DNA of 64,000 nucleotides. Source: Parasutterella muris. Lineage in GTDB: Bacteria > Pseudomonadota > Gammaproteobacteria > Burkholderiales > Burkholderiaceae_F. Positions 1-7,898 of the stretch are shown here, piece after piece. A program made the position numbers and the translations under genes. The first letter of the stretch is position 1. Every line of letters begins with the position of its first letter. Under the pieces are notes generated by a model. The model was not told the DNA's origin and ran no database searches. It was given only the letters and a program-made list of their open reading frames with translations. The DNA lies in contig NZ_CALPCV010000010.1 in NCBI RefSeq assembly GCF_943193095.1, positions 1-64,000 of the forward strand, in the 5' to 3' direction.

Positions 1-29
1 CAGCGCCCGCTCTTATCGGTCGTCGATAA

Positions 30-108
30 ATTTTTAAAGAACTTTGTTTTCGCTGTCGTGTTGATCAGCGAGGATGCGAATTATGAAGATGATTTTTTGG
101 GTTGTCAA
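30..108 (-). promoter_or_regulatory. rRNA operon promoter and boxB/boxA antitermination leader (rRNA genes lie left of the window)
   Basis: Read on the minus strand, a consensus -35 TTGACA (103-108) stands 17 bases from a -10 CATAAT (80-85). An A/T-rich stretch upstream of the -35 (about 109-135) resembles an UP element. Downstream is a CGCTG/CAGCG hairpin (51-70) like boxB, then TTCTTTAAAAA (31-41), which matches boxA of rRNA leaders. The final bases toward position 1 (CGATAAG followed by G/C-rich sequence) also resemble the pre-16S leader of betaproteobacteria. The arrangement implies a 16S rRNA gene beginning outside the window to the left. No rRNA sequence is visible, so this is inferred from promoter and leader signals only. 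Confidence 0.7.
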
Positions 109-460
109 ATCTTCAAGCGAAAAAAATTTTCTTTTCAGATCCGGTATATTTAATTTATTACAGATAATCAAATAGTTATATCAGTTGTATACTTTTATTT
201 CAGTCTTATTTTCTTTACGAACTCTCCATTAAATCCGCTTTTTTATTTTTTCGGACATTCAACCGGCGTTTGAGTAACCGCAGCTATTCAAGATTGCTCT
301 TAGAACTTAATAGCATCACCCTAATAAAAACTGCATATATTCATAAGGTTATTTATTTTTATTACTGTTATCCAAACCTTAATATTTCTTCCGAGTTGCT
401 TGGTGACCGCAAAGTCTTTCCCTTCCTGTCTATTTTCAAAAAGCGATATAAATCGCTTGT
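109..460. other. AT-rich intergenic region upstream of the rRNA promoter
   Basis: This AT-rich stretch lies between the pgsA terminator and the rRNA promoter. The open frame at 270-530 on the plus strand has no recognisable family or ribosome-binding site and crosses the pgsA terminator, so I do not regard it as a gene. The A/T tracts near the promoter could bind activators such as Fis, but no clear site can be named. Confidence 0.4.
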
Positions 461-500
461 AAAAAGAAAAACCTCCGAATCATTTCAGCGACCGGAGGTT
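461..500 (-). terminator. Rho-independent terminator of pgsA
   Basis: An 8-base-pair stem (470-477 with 493-500, AACCTCCG/CGGAGGTT) is followed on the minus strand by a T-rich run (complement of 461-470). It lies about 27 bases after the pgsA stop codon. Confidence 0.8.
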
Positions 501-526
501 CTTTTGTCTAGGCTGCAGACAGCGGC

Positions 527-1123
527 TTAATTTTTCGGCTCATTGCCAAAAAACGGAGCTGCAGCCTTCAGATAAACGAACATCGAATAAAGCGTGAGAA
601 CCGTTGCGATGTAAATCAGCACTGTGCCGATAAAGTAAATATCAACTCCTGCGATGTCATCGAAATATAAAAGCATCGGAATTGAGACCATTTGGGCAAT
701 CGCTTTGATCTTGCCAAACCAGTTGACCTTGACTTTGCCCGATTCTCCGACGCGCGCCATCCACTCGCGGAGCGCTGAAACAGTAATTTCGCGGCCAATA
801 ATCACCAGGGCGACCAGCATGTCTACTCGCCCGAAGTTCAGCAAAACAATCAGCGCCGCGCTCACCATCAGTTTGTCTGCGACCGGATCCAAGAATGCGC
901 CCAGCTGCGTTCCCATCCCGTATTTACGGGCAATATAGCCGTCAAGTGCGTCAGTAATGGCTGCGACGATAAAAAATATGCAGCCGATGAGATTTTGATG
1001 CTGAATAGATAAAATCGTTGTCGGAACCATAAACACGCCGACAATCAGCGGAATAAGCGCGATTCTGGTCCAGGTAAGGACCATCGGAATGTTGATTCTG
1101 ACTTTTTTAGGAGATGTGTTCAT
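527..1123 (-). CDS. pgsA: CDP-diacylglycerol--glycerol-3-phosphate 3-phosphatidyltransferase
   Basis: PgsA makes phosphatidylglycerol phosphate from CDP-diacylglycerol and glycerol 3-phosphate in the inner membrane, the committed step to phosphatidylglycerol and cardiolipin. The 198-residue protein carries the complete CDP-alcohol phosphotransferase signature: D58-x2-D61-G-x2-A-R, then G75-x3-D79-x3-D83. These aspartates bind metal and substrate in the family. Several hydrophobic segments fit four to six membrane helices. The start at 1123 (MNTSPKK) gives the usual family length of about 190 residues. A longer frame begins at 1180 inside uvrC. Even from 1123 the gene overlaps the uvrC 3' end by 17 bases, so it is probably translated from the uvrC transcript. 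The uvrC-pgsA pair is a common proteobacterial order. Confidence 0.95.
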   Translation of the reverse strand: MNTSPKKVRINIPMVLTWTRIALIPLIVGVFMVPTTILSIQHQNLIGCIFFIVAAITDALDGYIARKYGMGTQLGAFLDPVADKLMVSAALIVLLNFGRVDMLVALVIIGREITVSALREWMARVGESGKVKVNWFGKIKAIAQMVSIPMLLYFDDIAGVDIYFIGTVLIYIATVLTLYSMFVYLKAAAPFFGNEPKN

Positions 1124-3008
1124 GAAGCTGAGCGTAAATTTGAGTTGCAATAGTTCGGGAGATGCCTTCCACAGATGCAATGTCTTCTATCGAAGCATTT
1201 GAAAGCACTTTCAAACTTCCAAACCGCTCCAACAGCTTCTGCCTTCTCTTTGGCCCGACGCCTTCCAAATCCTCGATTCTAGAATAATTTCTCACCTTTG
1301 CACGTTTTGCACGCATACCTGTGATCGCGAAACGGTGTGCCTCATCGCGAATCTGTGCAATAAGCATTAGGGCCGCGGACTCCGGTCCGAGCTTTAACGG
1401 CTCTCGATCCGGATCGGGAAAAACCAGTTCCTCCAGACCGACTTTGCGGCCTTCGCCTTTGGCAACGCCGACAATCACACTCTTGTCTAAGCCCAACTCG
1501 TCAAACACTTCACAGGCCATTTTGACTTGCCCTCGACCGCCGTCAACCAGCACAATCGTCGGAAGCTGAGCCTCTCCGTTGGCCACCCTCTGATAGCGGC
1601 GTGTCAGGACCTGCCTCATAGCTGCATAGTCGTCCCCGGCTTTTACATCATGAATATTGAAGCGGCGATACTGCGAACTGTCCATCTTATTGTTGGCAAA
1701 CACTACGCAGGAGGCCTGTGTCGCCTCTCCGGACGTATGACTGATGTCAAAACACTCCACACGGAAGTCTCCATAATCGGATTCCGGAATATTCAGATCA
1801 AGCTCCCGCACCAGAGCGTCAATCCGTCTCTTCTGACTGCCCTCTTGGACTAATCTCCGTACCACAGCCATTCTCGCATTCTTAACCGCAAGTTCGAGCC
1901 ATTTTCTGCGGACATTCTGCGGCTTGCGAACCACTGTAACTTTTCTTCCGGCTAAAGCCGCAAGTTCTGCTTCAATGGCTTCGTTCTTCTCCTCGAGATT
2001 GACAATAATGACCGGAGGAACTTCCATGTGTGAATAGTGCTGCACGATGAAAGCCTCCAGAATTTCTTCTCTGGAAGGAAGTTCCGTCTTTCCGTTAAGC
2101 GACGGGAAAGACGCTTTGTCTCCGAGATGCCGGCCTCCGCGAACCATCGCAAGATTGACGCAGACCTCCCCTTCCGAAATCACGACCGCAATGATGTCCG
2201 CGTTCGAATCCGGAGAAGCCTCCATGGACTGCTGATGGACAACCGACGAAATGGCCGCGAGATGATCCCGCATGACAGCGGCTTTCTCAAACTCAAGCTT
2301 TTCGGAGTACTCGTTCATACGGCGCCTGAGATCGTTCTGCACCTTTTCAGAATCTCCGCTGAGAAATTCTTTAGCAATCTGCACAGAGTGCGCGTAGTCC
2401 TGAGGCGAAATCTCTCTTGTGCAGCCGCCGCTGCAGCGGCCGATCTGATACAAAAGGCACGGACGAGAGCGGTTCTTAAAGACAGAATCCTCACAGGTTC
2501 TCAGCTGGAAAATCTTCTGCAGAAGAACCATCGTGTCCTTCGCTGCATTCGCATTCGGGTACGGACCGAAATAGGAATTCTTTTTATCCAGCATCCCCCG
2601 ATAATACGAAAGCCTCGGATATTCCTGAGCACTGAGCTTCAAATACGGATAACTCTTGTCATCCCTAAATAAAATGTTGAAGCGCGGATCCTGTGTCTTG
2701 ATCAGATTCGATTCGAGAATTAACGCTTCCGCCTCGCTATTGACCACGGTAATCTGCGCGTCGGCAATCAGGCTGACCATAACAGCCGTGCGGGGAGCCA
2801 AAGTCTTCTGAAAGTAACTCGACACGCGCTTCTTTAAATCTCGTGCTTTACCGACATACAAAAGATTGCCGGCTGCGTCAAAATACCGATAAACACCGGG
2901 AAGATGCGGAAGGGTTTTTAAAAAGGAAGCCGAGTCAAACTTTTTCGGCGTCTCATTTGTAGAAATGCCCTCTGCCGCCTGTTCTGACTTCTCGTTCTGC
3001 TGCTCCAT
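1107..3008 (-). CDS. uvrC: UvrABC excinuclease subunit C
   Basis: UvrC makes the 3' and 5' incisions around bulky DNA lesions in nucleotide-excision repair after UvrAB has located damage. In the 633-residue protein the N-terminal GIY-YIG nuclease domain is clear (G38-V-Y40, then Y51-V-G53 and R56). A UVR motif follows near residue 210-245 (EKAAVMRDHLAAI region). The RNase H-like C-terminal nuclease contains LVDGGRGQ. Two helix-hairpin-helix motifs close the protein (LEGVGPKRRQKLLERFG and VEGISRTIA). Length and domain order are normal apart from about 25 extra polar residues at the N terminus. It is co-directional with and overlaps pgsA downstream. earP diverges upstream. Confidence 0.97.
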   Translation of the reverse strand: MEQQNEKSEQAAEGISTNETPKKFDSASFLKTLPHLPGVYRYFDAAGNLLYVGKARDLKKRVSSYFQKTLAPRTAVMVSLIADAQITVVNSEAEALILESNLIKTQDPRFNILFRDDKSYPYLKLSAQEYPRLSYYRGMLDKKNSYFGPYPNANAAKDTMVLLQKIFQLRTCEDSVFKNRSRPCLLYQIGRCSGGCTREISPQDYAHSVQIAKEFLSGDSEKVQNDLRRRMNEYSEKLEFEKAAVMRDHLAAISSVVHQQSMEASPDSNADIIAVVISEGEVCVNLAMVRGGRHLGDKASFPSLNGKTELPSREEILEAFIVQHYSHMEVPPVIIVNLEEKNEAIEAELAALAGRKVTVVRKPQNVRRKWLELAVKNARMAVVRRLVQEGSQKRRIDALVRELDLNIPESDYGDFRVECFDISHTSGEATQASCVVFANNKMDSSQYRRFNIHDVKAGDDYAAMRQVLTRRYQRVANGEAQLPTIVLVDGGRGQVKMACEVFDELGLDKSVIVGVAKGEGRKVGLEELVFPDPDREPLKLGPESAALMLIAQIRDEAHRFAITGMRAKRAKVRNYSRIEDLEGVGPKRRQKLLERFGSLKVLSNASIEDIASVEGISRTIATQIYAQLHEHIS

Positions 3009-3186
3009 AGTTCGGTCTCGTTTGATATGTCTGAGAATTATAGACAGCCTGTGTCAGCAGCCGTCTTTAATTACAAAGAGTTACCCGATATATGCACTCT
3101 GAAGCGCCGACCTCATTCTTCGCTCCGCGTCAAAAAATCCGATGAACGTCCTTACAATGCCTGTATTCAAATTTTTTTTAAAACCC

Positions 3187-4281
3187 ATGCTGAATATTGA
3201 TCTTTTCTGCGACGTCATTGATAACTTCGGCGATGCGGGCGTCTGCTGGCGCTTAGCTCGTCTTCTGACAAAAGAAAAAGGGGGCCGCGTCCGACTCTTT
3301 ATCAATCGCCCTGAAACACTGCAGGCTCTTGCCCCAAACCTAAACAGCTCAAATCTTCCTCAGACACTCGGCAATATTGCCGTCATGCACTGGGATGAAT
3401 GTCTGAAGTGCACCCCGGGAGACGTCGTGATCGAAACGTTCGGCTGCCGGCTGCCCGATGAATTCGAAAAGAAAATCGCGGCAAAAAGCCCTCAGCCGCT
3501 ATGGATCAACCTGGAATACCTCTCGGCCGAAGATTGGGTGGAAGGATGCCACTGTCTGCCTTCGCCTCATCCGTCTCTTTCTGTGCAGAAGTACTTCTTC
3601 TTCCCGGGCGTCACGAAAAAAACCGGCGGCATTATGATTGAAAATGATCTTCTCACCGCTCAGAATGCCTTTGAGCAGCATCGCAGTGAATTCCTGCAAA
3701 ATCTCGGGCTGCAGCAATCCGTATTCACGGTATTCGTTTTCTGTTATCCGGAGGCGCCGCTTGAGCATTTTTATGAAGCGCTCAGCAAAGACGCGCGTGA
3801 AGTCAATGTCCTGATACCTAAAAGCGCGGCAGCGGATAAGTGGCTGAAACTTTGCGAAGACAATCTCTCTGAAACCATACATACCAGAGTCCTTCCGATG
3901 GTCCCGCAGGAAAATTTCGATCAGCTGCTCTGGTGCGCCGACAGTCTGATTATCCGAGGAGAAGACTCCTTTGTGAGAGCCCAGCTCGCGGCTAAGCCGT
4001 TTATATGGAATATCTATCCTCAGACGGAATCCACACATATCAAGAAATTGAAAGCATTTGCTTCAAGACTGACATCGAGCTACGGTGAGCTTCAGCCCCT
4101 GTGGCTTGAGATGAATATTGCGTGGAACGAAAGACCTGAGGAGATTCCAAGACTGTGGCCTCAATGGAGAAACAGTACTGAAGAACTTTCAATATGCTCA
4201 CAGTCTTGGAGAAATGATCTCCTCGCAATTGGATCTCTTAGTGAAAATCTGTGCAAATTTATTGAATTAAAGCTAAAATAG
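3187..4281 (+). CDS. earP: EF-P arginine rhamnosyltransferase EarP
   Basis: EarP transfers rhamnose from dTDP-rhamnose to Arg32 of elongation factor P, the modification that lets EF-P relieve ribosome stalling at polyprolines in bacteria of this type. The 364-residue protein shows the N-terminal GT-B motif DLFCDVIDNFGDAGV. Its two aspartates (D12 and D16 from this start) match the catalytic pair known in Pseudomonas EarP. The conserved RGEDSFVRAQ nucleotide-sugar motif lies near residue 255. The start at 3187 puts the catalytic aspartates at the family position. A frame 15 codons longer opens at 3142, and neither start has a convincing Shine-Dalgarno sequence. efp lies 74 bases downstream on the same strand, the usual pairing. 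Confidence 0.95.
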   Translation: MLNIDLFCDVIDNFGDAGVCWRLARLLTKEKGGRVRLFINRPETLQALAPNLNSSNLPQTLGNIAVMHWDECLKCTPGDVVIETFGCRLPDEFEKKIAAKSPQPLWINLEYLSAEDWVEGCHCLPSPHPSLSVQKYFFFPGVTKKTGGIMIENDLLTAQNAFEQHRSEFLQNLGLQQSVFTVFVFCYPEAPLEHFYEALSKDAREVNVLIPKSAAADKWLKLCEDNLSETIHTRVLPMVPQENFDQLLWCADSLIIRGEDSFVRAQLAAKPFIWNIYPQTESTHIKKLKAFASRLTSSYGELQPLWLEMNIAWNERPEEIPRLWPQWRNSTEELSICSQSWRNDLLAIGSLSENLCKFIELKLK

Positions 4282-4355
4282 TCAACTTGAAAAAAATTTT
4301 GTTCGCCCCTGTTTGCATCGGCGAGAACGTTAACTTTTAATCTAGTGAAAGAATT

Positions 4356-4913
4356 ATGAAGACAGCACAAGAACTTCGCGTCGGCAACGTCGTGATGATT
4401 AACAACAATCCGATGGTTGTTTTGAAGTCCGAATACAGCAAGGGCGGCCGCGGTGCCTCCACCGTTAAGCTCAAAATGAAGAACCTTCTCTCTAACGGCG
4501 GTACAGAAACTGTTTATCGCGCTGATGACCGTTTCGAAGACATCATCCTCGATAAGAAGGAAGTTTCTTATTCCTACTTCGGTGATCCTCTGTATGTTTG
4601 GATGGACGAAGAATACAACCAGTACGAAGTTGAAGCAGAAGTCATGGAAGACGTCCTCAAGTATCTTGAAGACGGCATGAAGGCTGAAGTCGTTCTTTAC
4701 AACGGCCGCGCCATCTCCATCGAACTGCCGACAATCCTCGTTCGCGAAGTTGTTTATACAGAACCCGCAGTTAAGGGTGACACTTCCGGCAAGGTCATGA
4801 AGCCCGCTAAGCTCGCCACCGGCCACATCATCCAGGTTCCGGCTTTCGTGAACACCGGCGACAAGATTGAAATCGATACAAGAACAGACGAATACCGCAG
4901 CCGCGTTATGTAA
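4356..4913 (+). CDS. efp: Elongation factor P, Arg32 type
   Basis: EF-P binds the ribosome between the P and E sites and promotes peptide bond formation at consecutive prolines. The protein has 185 residues, the normal length, with an N-terminal KOW-like barrel and two OB domains. The tip loop of domain I reads SKGGRGAS, with arginine at position 32. That is the residue rhamnosylated by EarP, so this is not the lysine type modified by EpmA. The gene directly follows earP, which fits substrate and enzyme. A strong terminator lies 25 bases after the stop, and earP-efp probably form one unit with a possible extra promoter in the 74-base gap. Confidence 0.98.
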   Translation: MKTAQELRVGNVVMINNNPMVVLKSEYSKGGRGASTVKLKMKNLLSNGGTETVYRADDRFEDIILDKKEVSYSYFGDPLYVWMDEEYNQYEVEAEVMEDVLKYLEDGMKAEVVLYNGRAISIELPTILVREVVYTEPAVKGDTSGKVMKPAKLATGHIIQVPAFVNTGDKIEIDTRTDEYRSRVM

Positions 4914-4938
4914 TTTGTTCTGATCGTACGATCAGCAG

Positions 4939-4962
4939 GCCTCCGCAGTGCGGAGGCTTTTC
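4939..4962 (+). terminator. Rho-independent terminator of efp
   Basis: A perfect GCCTCCGC/GCGGAGGC stem (4939-4946 with 4950-4957) with a 3-base loop is followed by TTTTCTTTC. Confidence 0.9.
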
Positions 4963-5035
4963 TTTCTCTTGAATATCAGGGCCGGAGCTGGGCTAAAATT
5001 ATTAACTTGTCTCTATAACTTCTCAAAAAATACTA

Positions 5036-6610
5036 ATGGAACCTTTTGCCGCAGGCTGGCTCTCCATATTGCCGCCAATTATCGCGATTATTCTGGCTCT
5101 GATCACTAAGGAAGTGTTTTCTTCCCTTCTGATCGGCATTTTCTCGGGGGCCTGCATTTATACGTTCGGTTCGGGCGTTCCCGATCCCCTCATCAAAATG
5201 CTGGATGTCACCTTTTCCCTCATGGGCGAAAAAGTCGATTTCCAGATCCTGCTTTTCTGTACGCTCCTCGGTGCGCTTGTCTATGTTCTCAACATGTCGG
5301 GCGGCACTAAGAAATACGGAGAAATCGCACGCAAAAAGATTAAAAGCAGAGAAACCTCCGTACTCTCAACGTGCGCCCTGAGTTTCTTTATTTTTATCGA
5401 TGACTACTTCAACTGCTTGACAGTCGGCACCGTCATGAAGCCGCTCACCGATTCCTATAAGGTCTCGAGAGAAAAGCTCGCCTACATCATTGACTCAACC
5501 GCCGCGCCGATGTGCATTATCGCTCCGGTCTCATCCTGGGCGGCCGCCGTCGGAAGCTCTTTGAAATCAACCGGTGCTTTCCAAAGCGATTTCCAGGCAT
5601 TTGTCTCCACGATCCCATACAACTTCTACGCGATCTTCTGCCTGCTGCTCGTGATCTACCTCTGCTGGACCAACAGAGATTTCGGCCCGATGAAGCTCGC
5701 AGAAGAAAACGCGCTCTCCAAAAACGTGGCCGAAGAGCAGAAGGTAAATATCGACCGCAGCAAACATGCCCAAAGCGAAAAAGGCACGATTTGGGATATG
5801 CTGGTTCCTCTTATTGCGCTTGTCGTTTTTGCCGTACTCGCTTTCCTTTATGACGGCGGCTACTGGGGCAAAGATCCGCAGTACCACACTATGATCGCAG
5901 CGCTCGGCAACTGCACCGCTTCCAAAGCGCTGGTCTGGGCCTCTTTCGGCGCGCTTGCCGTCGCTTTCTTAATGTACATCCCGCGTCGTGTGGTTACGTT
6001 CCATGACTTCATGGAAGGCACAATCGAAGGCATGAAGCTCATGCTGCCCGCAAACGTGATCCTCGTTCTTGCCTGGACACTCTCGGGTGTCTGCCGCGAT
6101 CTGCTCCTCACTCAGAATTTCGTACAGGCTTTCGTTGCCGGCGGCTCCGGTTTCGATATCTTCCTGCCTGCTGCGATCTTCTTAATCGCTGCCTTCCTTA
6201 GCTTCTCCACCGGAACCGCTTGGGGCACTTTCGGCATTCTGATTCCGATCGCGGTTCCCGTCGCTGCCGCTGTCGATCCCTCGCTCACGATCGTCTGCCT
6301 CTCCGCTACGCTGGCAGGTTCCGTTTTCGGCGACCACTGCTCTCCAATCTCCGATACGACGATTCTGTCAAGTGCGGGAAGCGGCTGCAGTCATATTTCA
6401 CACGTCACAACGCAGCTGCCCTACGCGTGGTTCATTGCCTGCTGCTGTTTCGTCGGCTACATTGTTGCAGGCTTTACAAAGGGAAGCTGGGTCCTCAGTT
6501 TCGGCGCAACGGCCGCATGCTTTGTCCTCTTCCTCGCCTTTATGTGGAAGCGAAGCTTTAATGTCAAAGCCTACGCAGCGCAAATTCACAGCGATGTCAG
6601 AGTAAGCTGA
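5036..6610 (+). CDS. NhaC-family Na+/H+ antiporter (ion/substrate not fixed)
   Basis: This 524-residue inner-membrane protein has about 11-12 hydrophobic segments. It carries the NhaC/ArsB-superfamily features FIDDYFNCLTVGTVMKP near residue 120 and GDHCSPISDTTILSSAGSGC near residue 435; the second is highly characteristic of NhaC-type exchangers. Family members exchange sodium for protons or couple ion movement to organic anion exchange (malate/lactate), so the precise substrate cannot be read from sequence. The gene is single. It begins about 75 bases after the efp terminator and ends with its own strong hairpin terminator, which points to an independent promoter in the short gap. Confidence 0.85.
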   Translation: MEPFAAGWLSILPPIIAIILALITKEVFSSLLIGIFSGACIYTFGSGVPDPLIKMLDVTFSLMGEKVDFQILLFCTLLGALVYVLNMSGGTKKYGEIARKKIKSRETSVLSTCALSFFIFIDDYFNCLTVGTVMKPLTDSYKVSREKLAYIIDSTAAPMCIIAPVSSWAAAVGSSLKSTGAFQSDFQAFVSTIPYNFYAIFCLLLVIYLCWTNRDFGPMKLAEENALSKNVAEEQKVNIDRSKHAQSEKGTIWDMLVPLIALVVFAVLAFLYDGGYWGKDPQYHTMIAALGNCTASKALVWASFGALAVAFLMYIPRRVVTFHDFMEGTIEGMKLMLPANVILVLAWTLSGVCRDLLLTQNFVQAFVAGGSGFDIFLPAAIFLIAAFLSFSTGTAWGTFGILIPIAVPVAAAVDPSLTIVCLSATLAGSVFGDHCSPISDTTILSSAGSGCSHISHVTTQLPYAWFIACCCFVGYIVAGFTKGSWVLSFGATAACFVLFLAFMWKRSFNVKAYAAQIHSDVRVS

Positions 6611-6622
6611 TTACCTGCTCTA

Positions 6623-6653
6623 AGTAAACGCCCGCAAGGGCGTTTACTTTTTA
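6623..6653 (+). terminator. Rho-independent terminator of the NhaC-family gene
   Basis: An 11-base-pair perfect stem (6623-6633 with 6638-6648) closes a GCAA loop and is followed by a T run. Confidence 0.9.
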
Positions 6654-6703
6654 TATAAGCCGATCCGCTACAATGGTCGGAAAGATAAATTTAATGAGAA
6701 GAA

Positions 6704-7141
6704 ATGAGCAAACAGCCTGTAAAAGGAAGACCGATTGATTTTTCCGACAAAAGGTCAGAACCGTTCACATCGTATCGTCTGAAAGAAAAATGCCGAGTGC
6801 TAATCTTTAGCTATCTGAAGGATGAAAAAGCTCAGCAGATCATTGCTAACCTTGAGTATCTCGGAAGCAGAAAACTCGATGAAATCCACGAACACGAGAC
6901 TGGCATGGGTACCTCGTTCTTCTCAACAGAAGTCGAAAAGATGTGGGTGAAACCGGAAATTCTCCTGCCGCTTCCGGAAGTTTCAGAGGTGCTCGCAGAG
7001 GTCGCCGTTAAGACCGGACAAGGATTTGATCTTCCGATTTTTGCGGCCTCGCCTAACGGAGCCGGTTTCGTTGCCGTACTTCTCTCCCCGGATTGCTTTG
7101 AACTCAATCCGGAAGGACCGGAAACCTGTCGGATTCAATAG
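6704..7141 (+). CDS. Conserved-looking hypothetical protein, 145 residues
   Basis: I do not recognise this protein. It has 145 residues, no signal peptide and no membrane segment. The N-terminal third is basic and polar (KGRPIDFSDKRSEP). A central part of mixed charge (KAQQIIANLEYLGSRKLDEI) looks helical, and the C-terminal half is richer in strands and prolines (ILLPLPEVSEVLAEVAVKTGQGFDLPIF). GAGAAG stands 4-5 bases before the ATG and acts as a ribosome-binding site. The gene sits between the NhaC-gene terminator and a convergent nuclease gene whose stop is only 11 bases away. Codon use looks like that of its neighbours, which supports a real gene. Confidence 0.65.
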   Translation: MSKQPVKGRPIDFSDKRSEPFTSYRLKEKCRVLIFSYLKDEKAQQIIANLEYLGSRKLDEIHEHETGMGTSFFSTEVEKMWVKPEILLPLPEVSEVLAEVAVKTGQGFDLPIFAASPNGAGFVAVLLSPDCFELNPEGPETCRIQ

Positions 7142-7152
7142 AAAAGTACGGA

Positions 7153-7764
7153 CTAATTCGCTCTCGGGTGAGCTCGGCGCCACTCCCAGGGTCGTTCGGG
7201 ATTAGGATCCTGCCAAAGACCGAGCTTCTCTCTTCTCGCCGCAGATTCCGCATCTCGGTACGCCATCCGATCAGAACTCATCATATCCTTCACATACGGC
7301 GTATAAACCCAAGCATATCCGTCTCTAACCTGGGCATAGTTCAGATCGTTCCCATCGGTCATAAGCTTGCCGACCAAGCGTCCGTACTGATCTTTCTCGC
7401 GGTAAGCAACTTCTGCTTTAAATCCGTTCATTTTCAGCATGCGGTAGAGGTTGTCGCGGCTTTTGTTTCCATAAGGCATCTTGCCCTCCGGAGCGTCTAT
7501 GCCAAGCAGTCTCACACGCTCTTCGCGCCCGTTGGAAGTCTTGATGTAAACCGTATCGCCATCCGGAACACGCGTCACGGTCGCGTGAATTAACTTAAAG
7601 CCTTCCTTATCGACTTGCTGAACCTGCTCACCCGGGCGATTCAGCTCGATCGTCTGAGTCTCTCCCGGACCATACACGCCTTTGATGAGAGCGACGACAA
7701 CCGCAAAAACACCAACAGCGAGATAAACACTGCGCTTAAAGTTGTCCGGCTTGAATTTCTGCAT
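7153..7764 (-). CDS. Membrane-anchored thermonuclease-family (SNase-like) nuclease
   Basis: This is a 203-residue protein with one N-terminal hydrophobic segment (about residues 12-30, SVYLAVGVFAVVVALIKGV) acting as anchor or uncleaved signal. A staphylococcal-nuclease fold then occupies residues 58-195. The calcium-binding and catalytic residues of micrococcal nuclease are all represented: D68-G-D70-T, R85, D90 and E93 in RLLGIDAPEG, and R129 in DQYGRL. It is therefore probably an active phosphodiesterase degrading DNA or RNA outside the cytoplasm. The GGAGAGGA ribosome-binding site just before the ATG fixes the start. It is convergent with the unknown gene on its 3' side and lies upstream of the nrdG terminator without an obvious functional link. 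Confidence 0.88.
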   Translation of the reverse strand: MQKFKPDNFKRSVYLAVGVFAVVVALIKGVYGPGETQTIELNRPGEQVQQVDKEGFKLIHATVTRVPDGDTVYIKTSNGREERVRLLGIDAPEGKMPYGNKSRDNLYRMLKMNGFKAEVAYREKDQYGRLVGKLMTDGNDLNYAQVRDGYAWVYTPYVKDMMSSDRMAYRDAESAARREKLGLWQDPNPERPWEWRRAHPRAN

Positions 7765-7823
7765 GGTTCCTCTCCGATGCGTTGATACTGTTTAACGTGA
7801 TACTCGGCTCAGTTTAACGAAAA

Positions 7824-7883
7824 CAAAAAAATACCGACACGAACAGGACTGTTTTTGAGCTTCTTCCTGCCAAGTGCCGGTAT
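7824..7883 (-). terminator. Terminator downstream of nrdG
   Basis: On the minus strand ATACCGGCAC (complement of 7874-7883) pairs with GTGTCGGTAT (complement of 7831-7840) around a 33-base inner region. A run of seven T residues follows (complement of 7824-7830). The long loop makes this weaker than other hairpins here. Confidence 0.55.
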
Positions 7884-7898
7884 GTGTTTTGTTCAAAG

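Noticed and set aside
270..530. Plus-strand frame of 86 codons near the left end
   Set aside because: No ribosome-binding site, AT-rich composition, no family, and it runs through the pgsA terminator.
2037..2672. Plus-strand frame of 211 codons opposite uvrC
   Set aside because: Antisense shadow of uvrC without ribosome-binding site or family.
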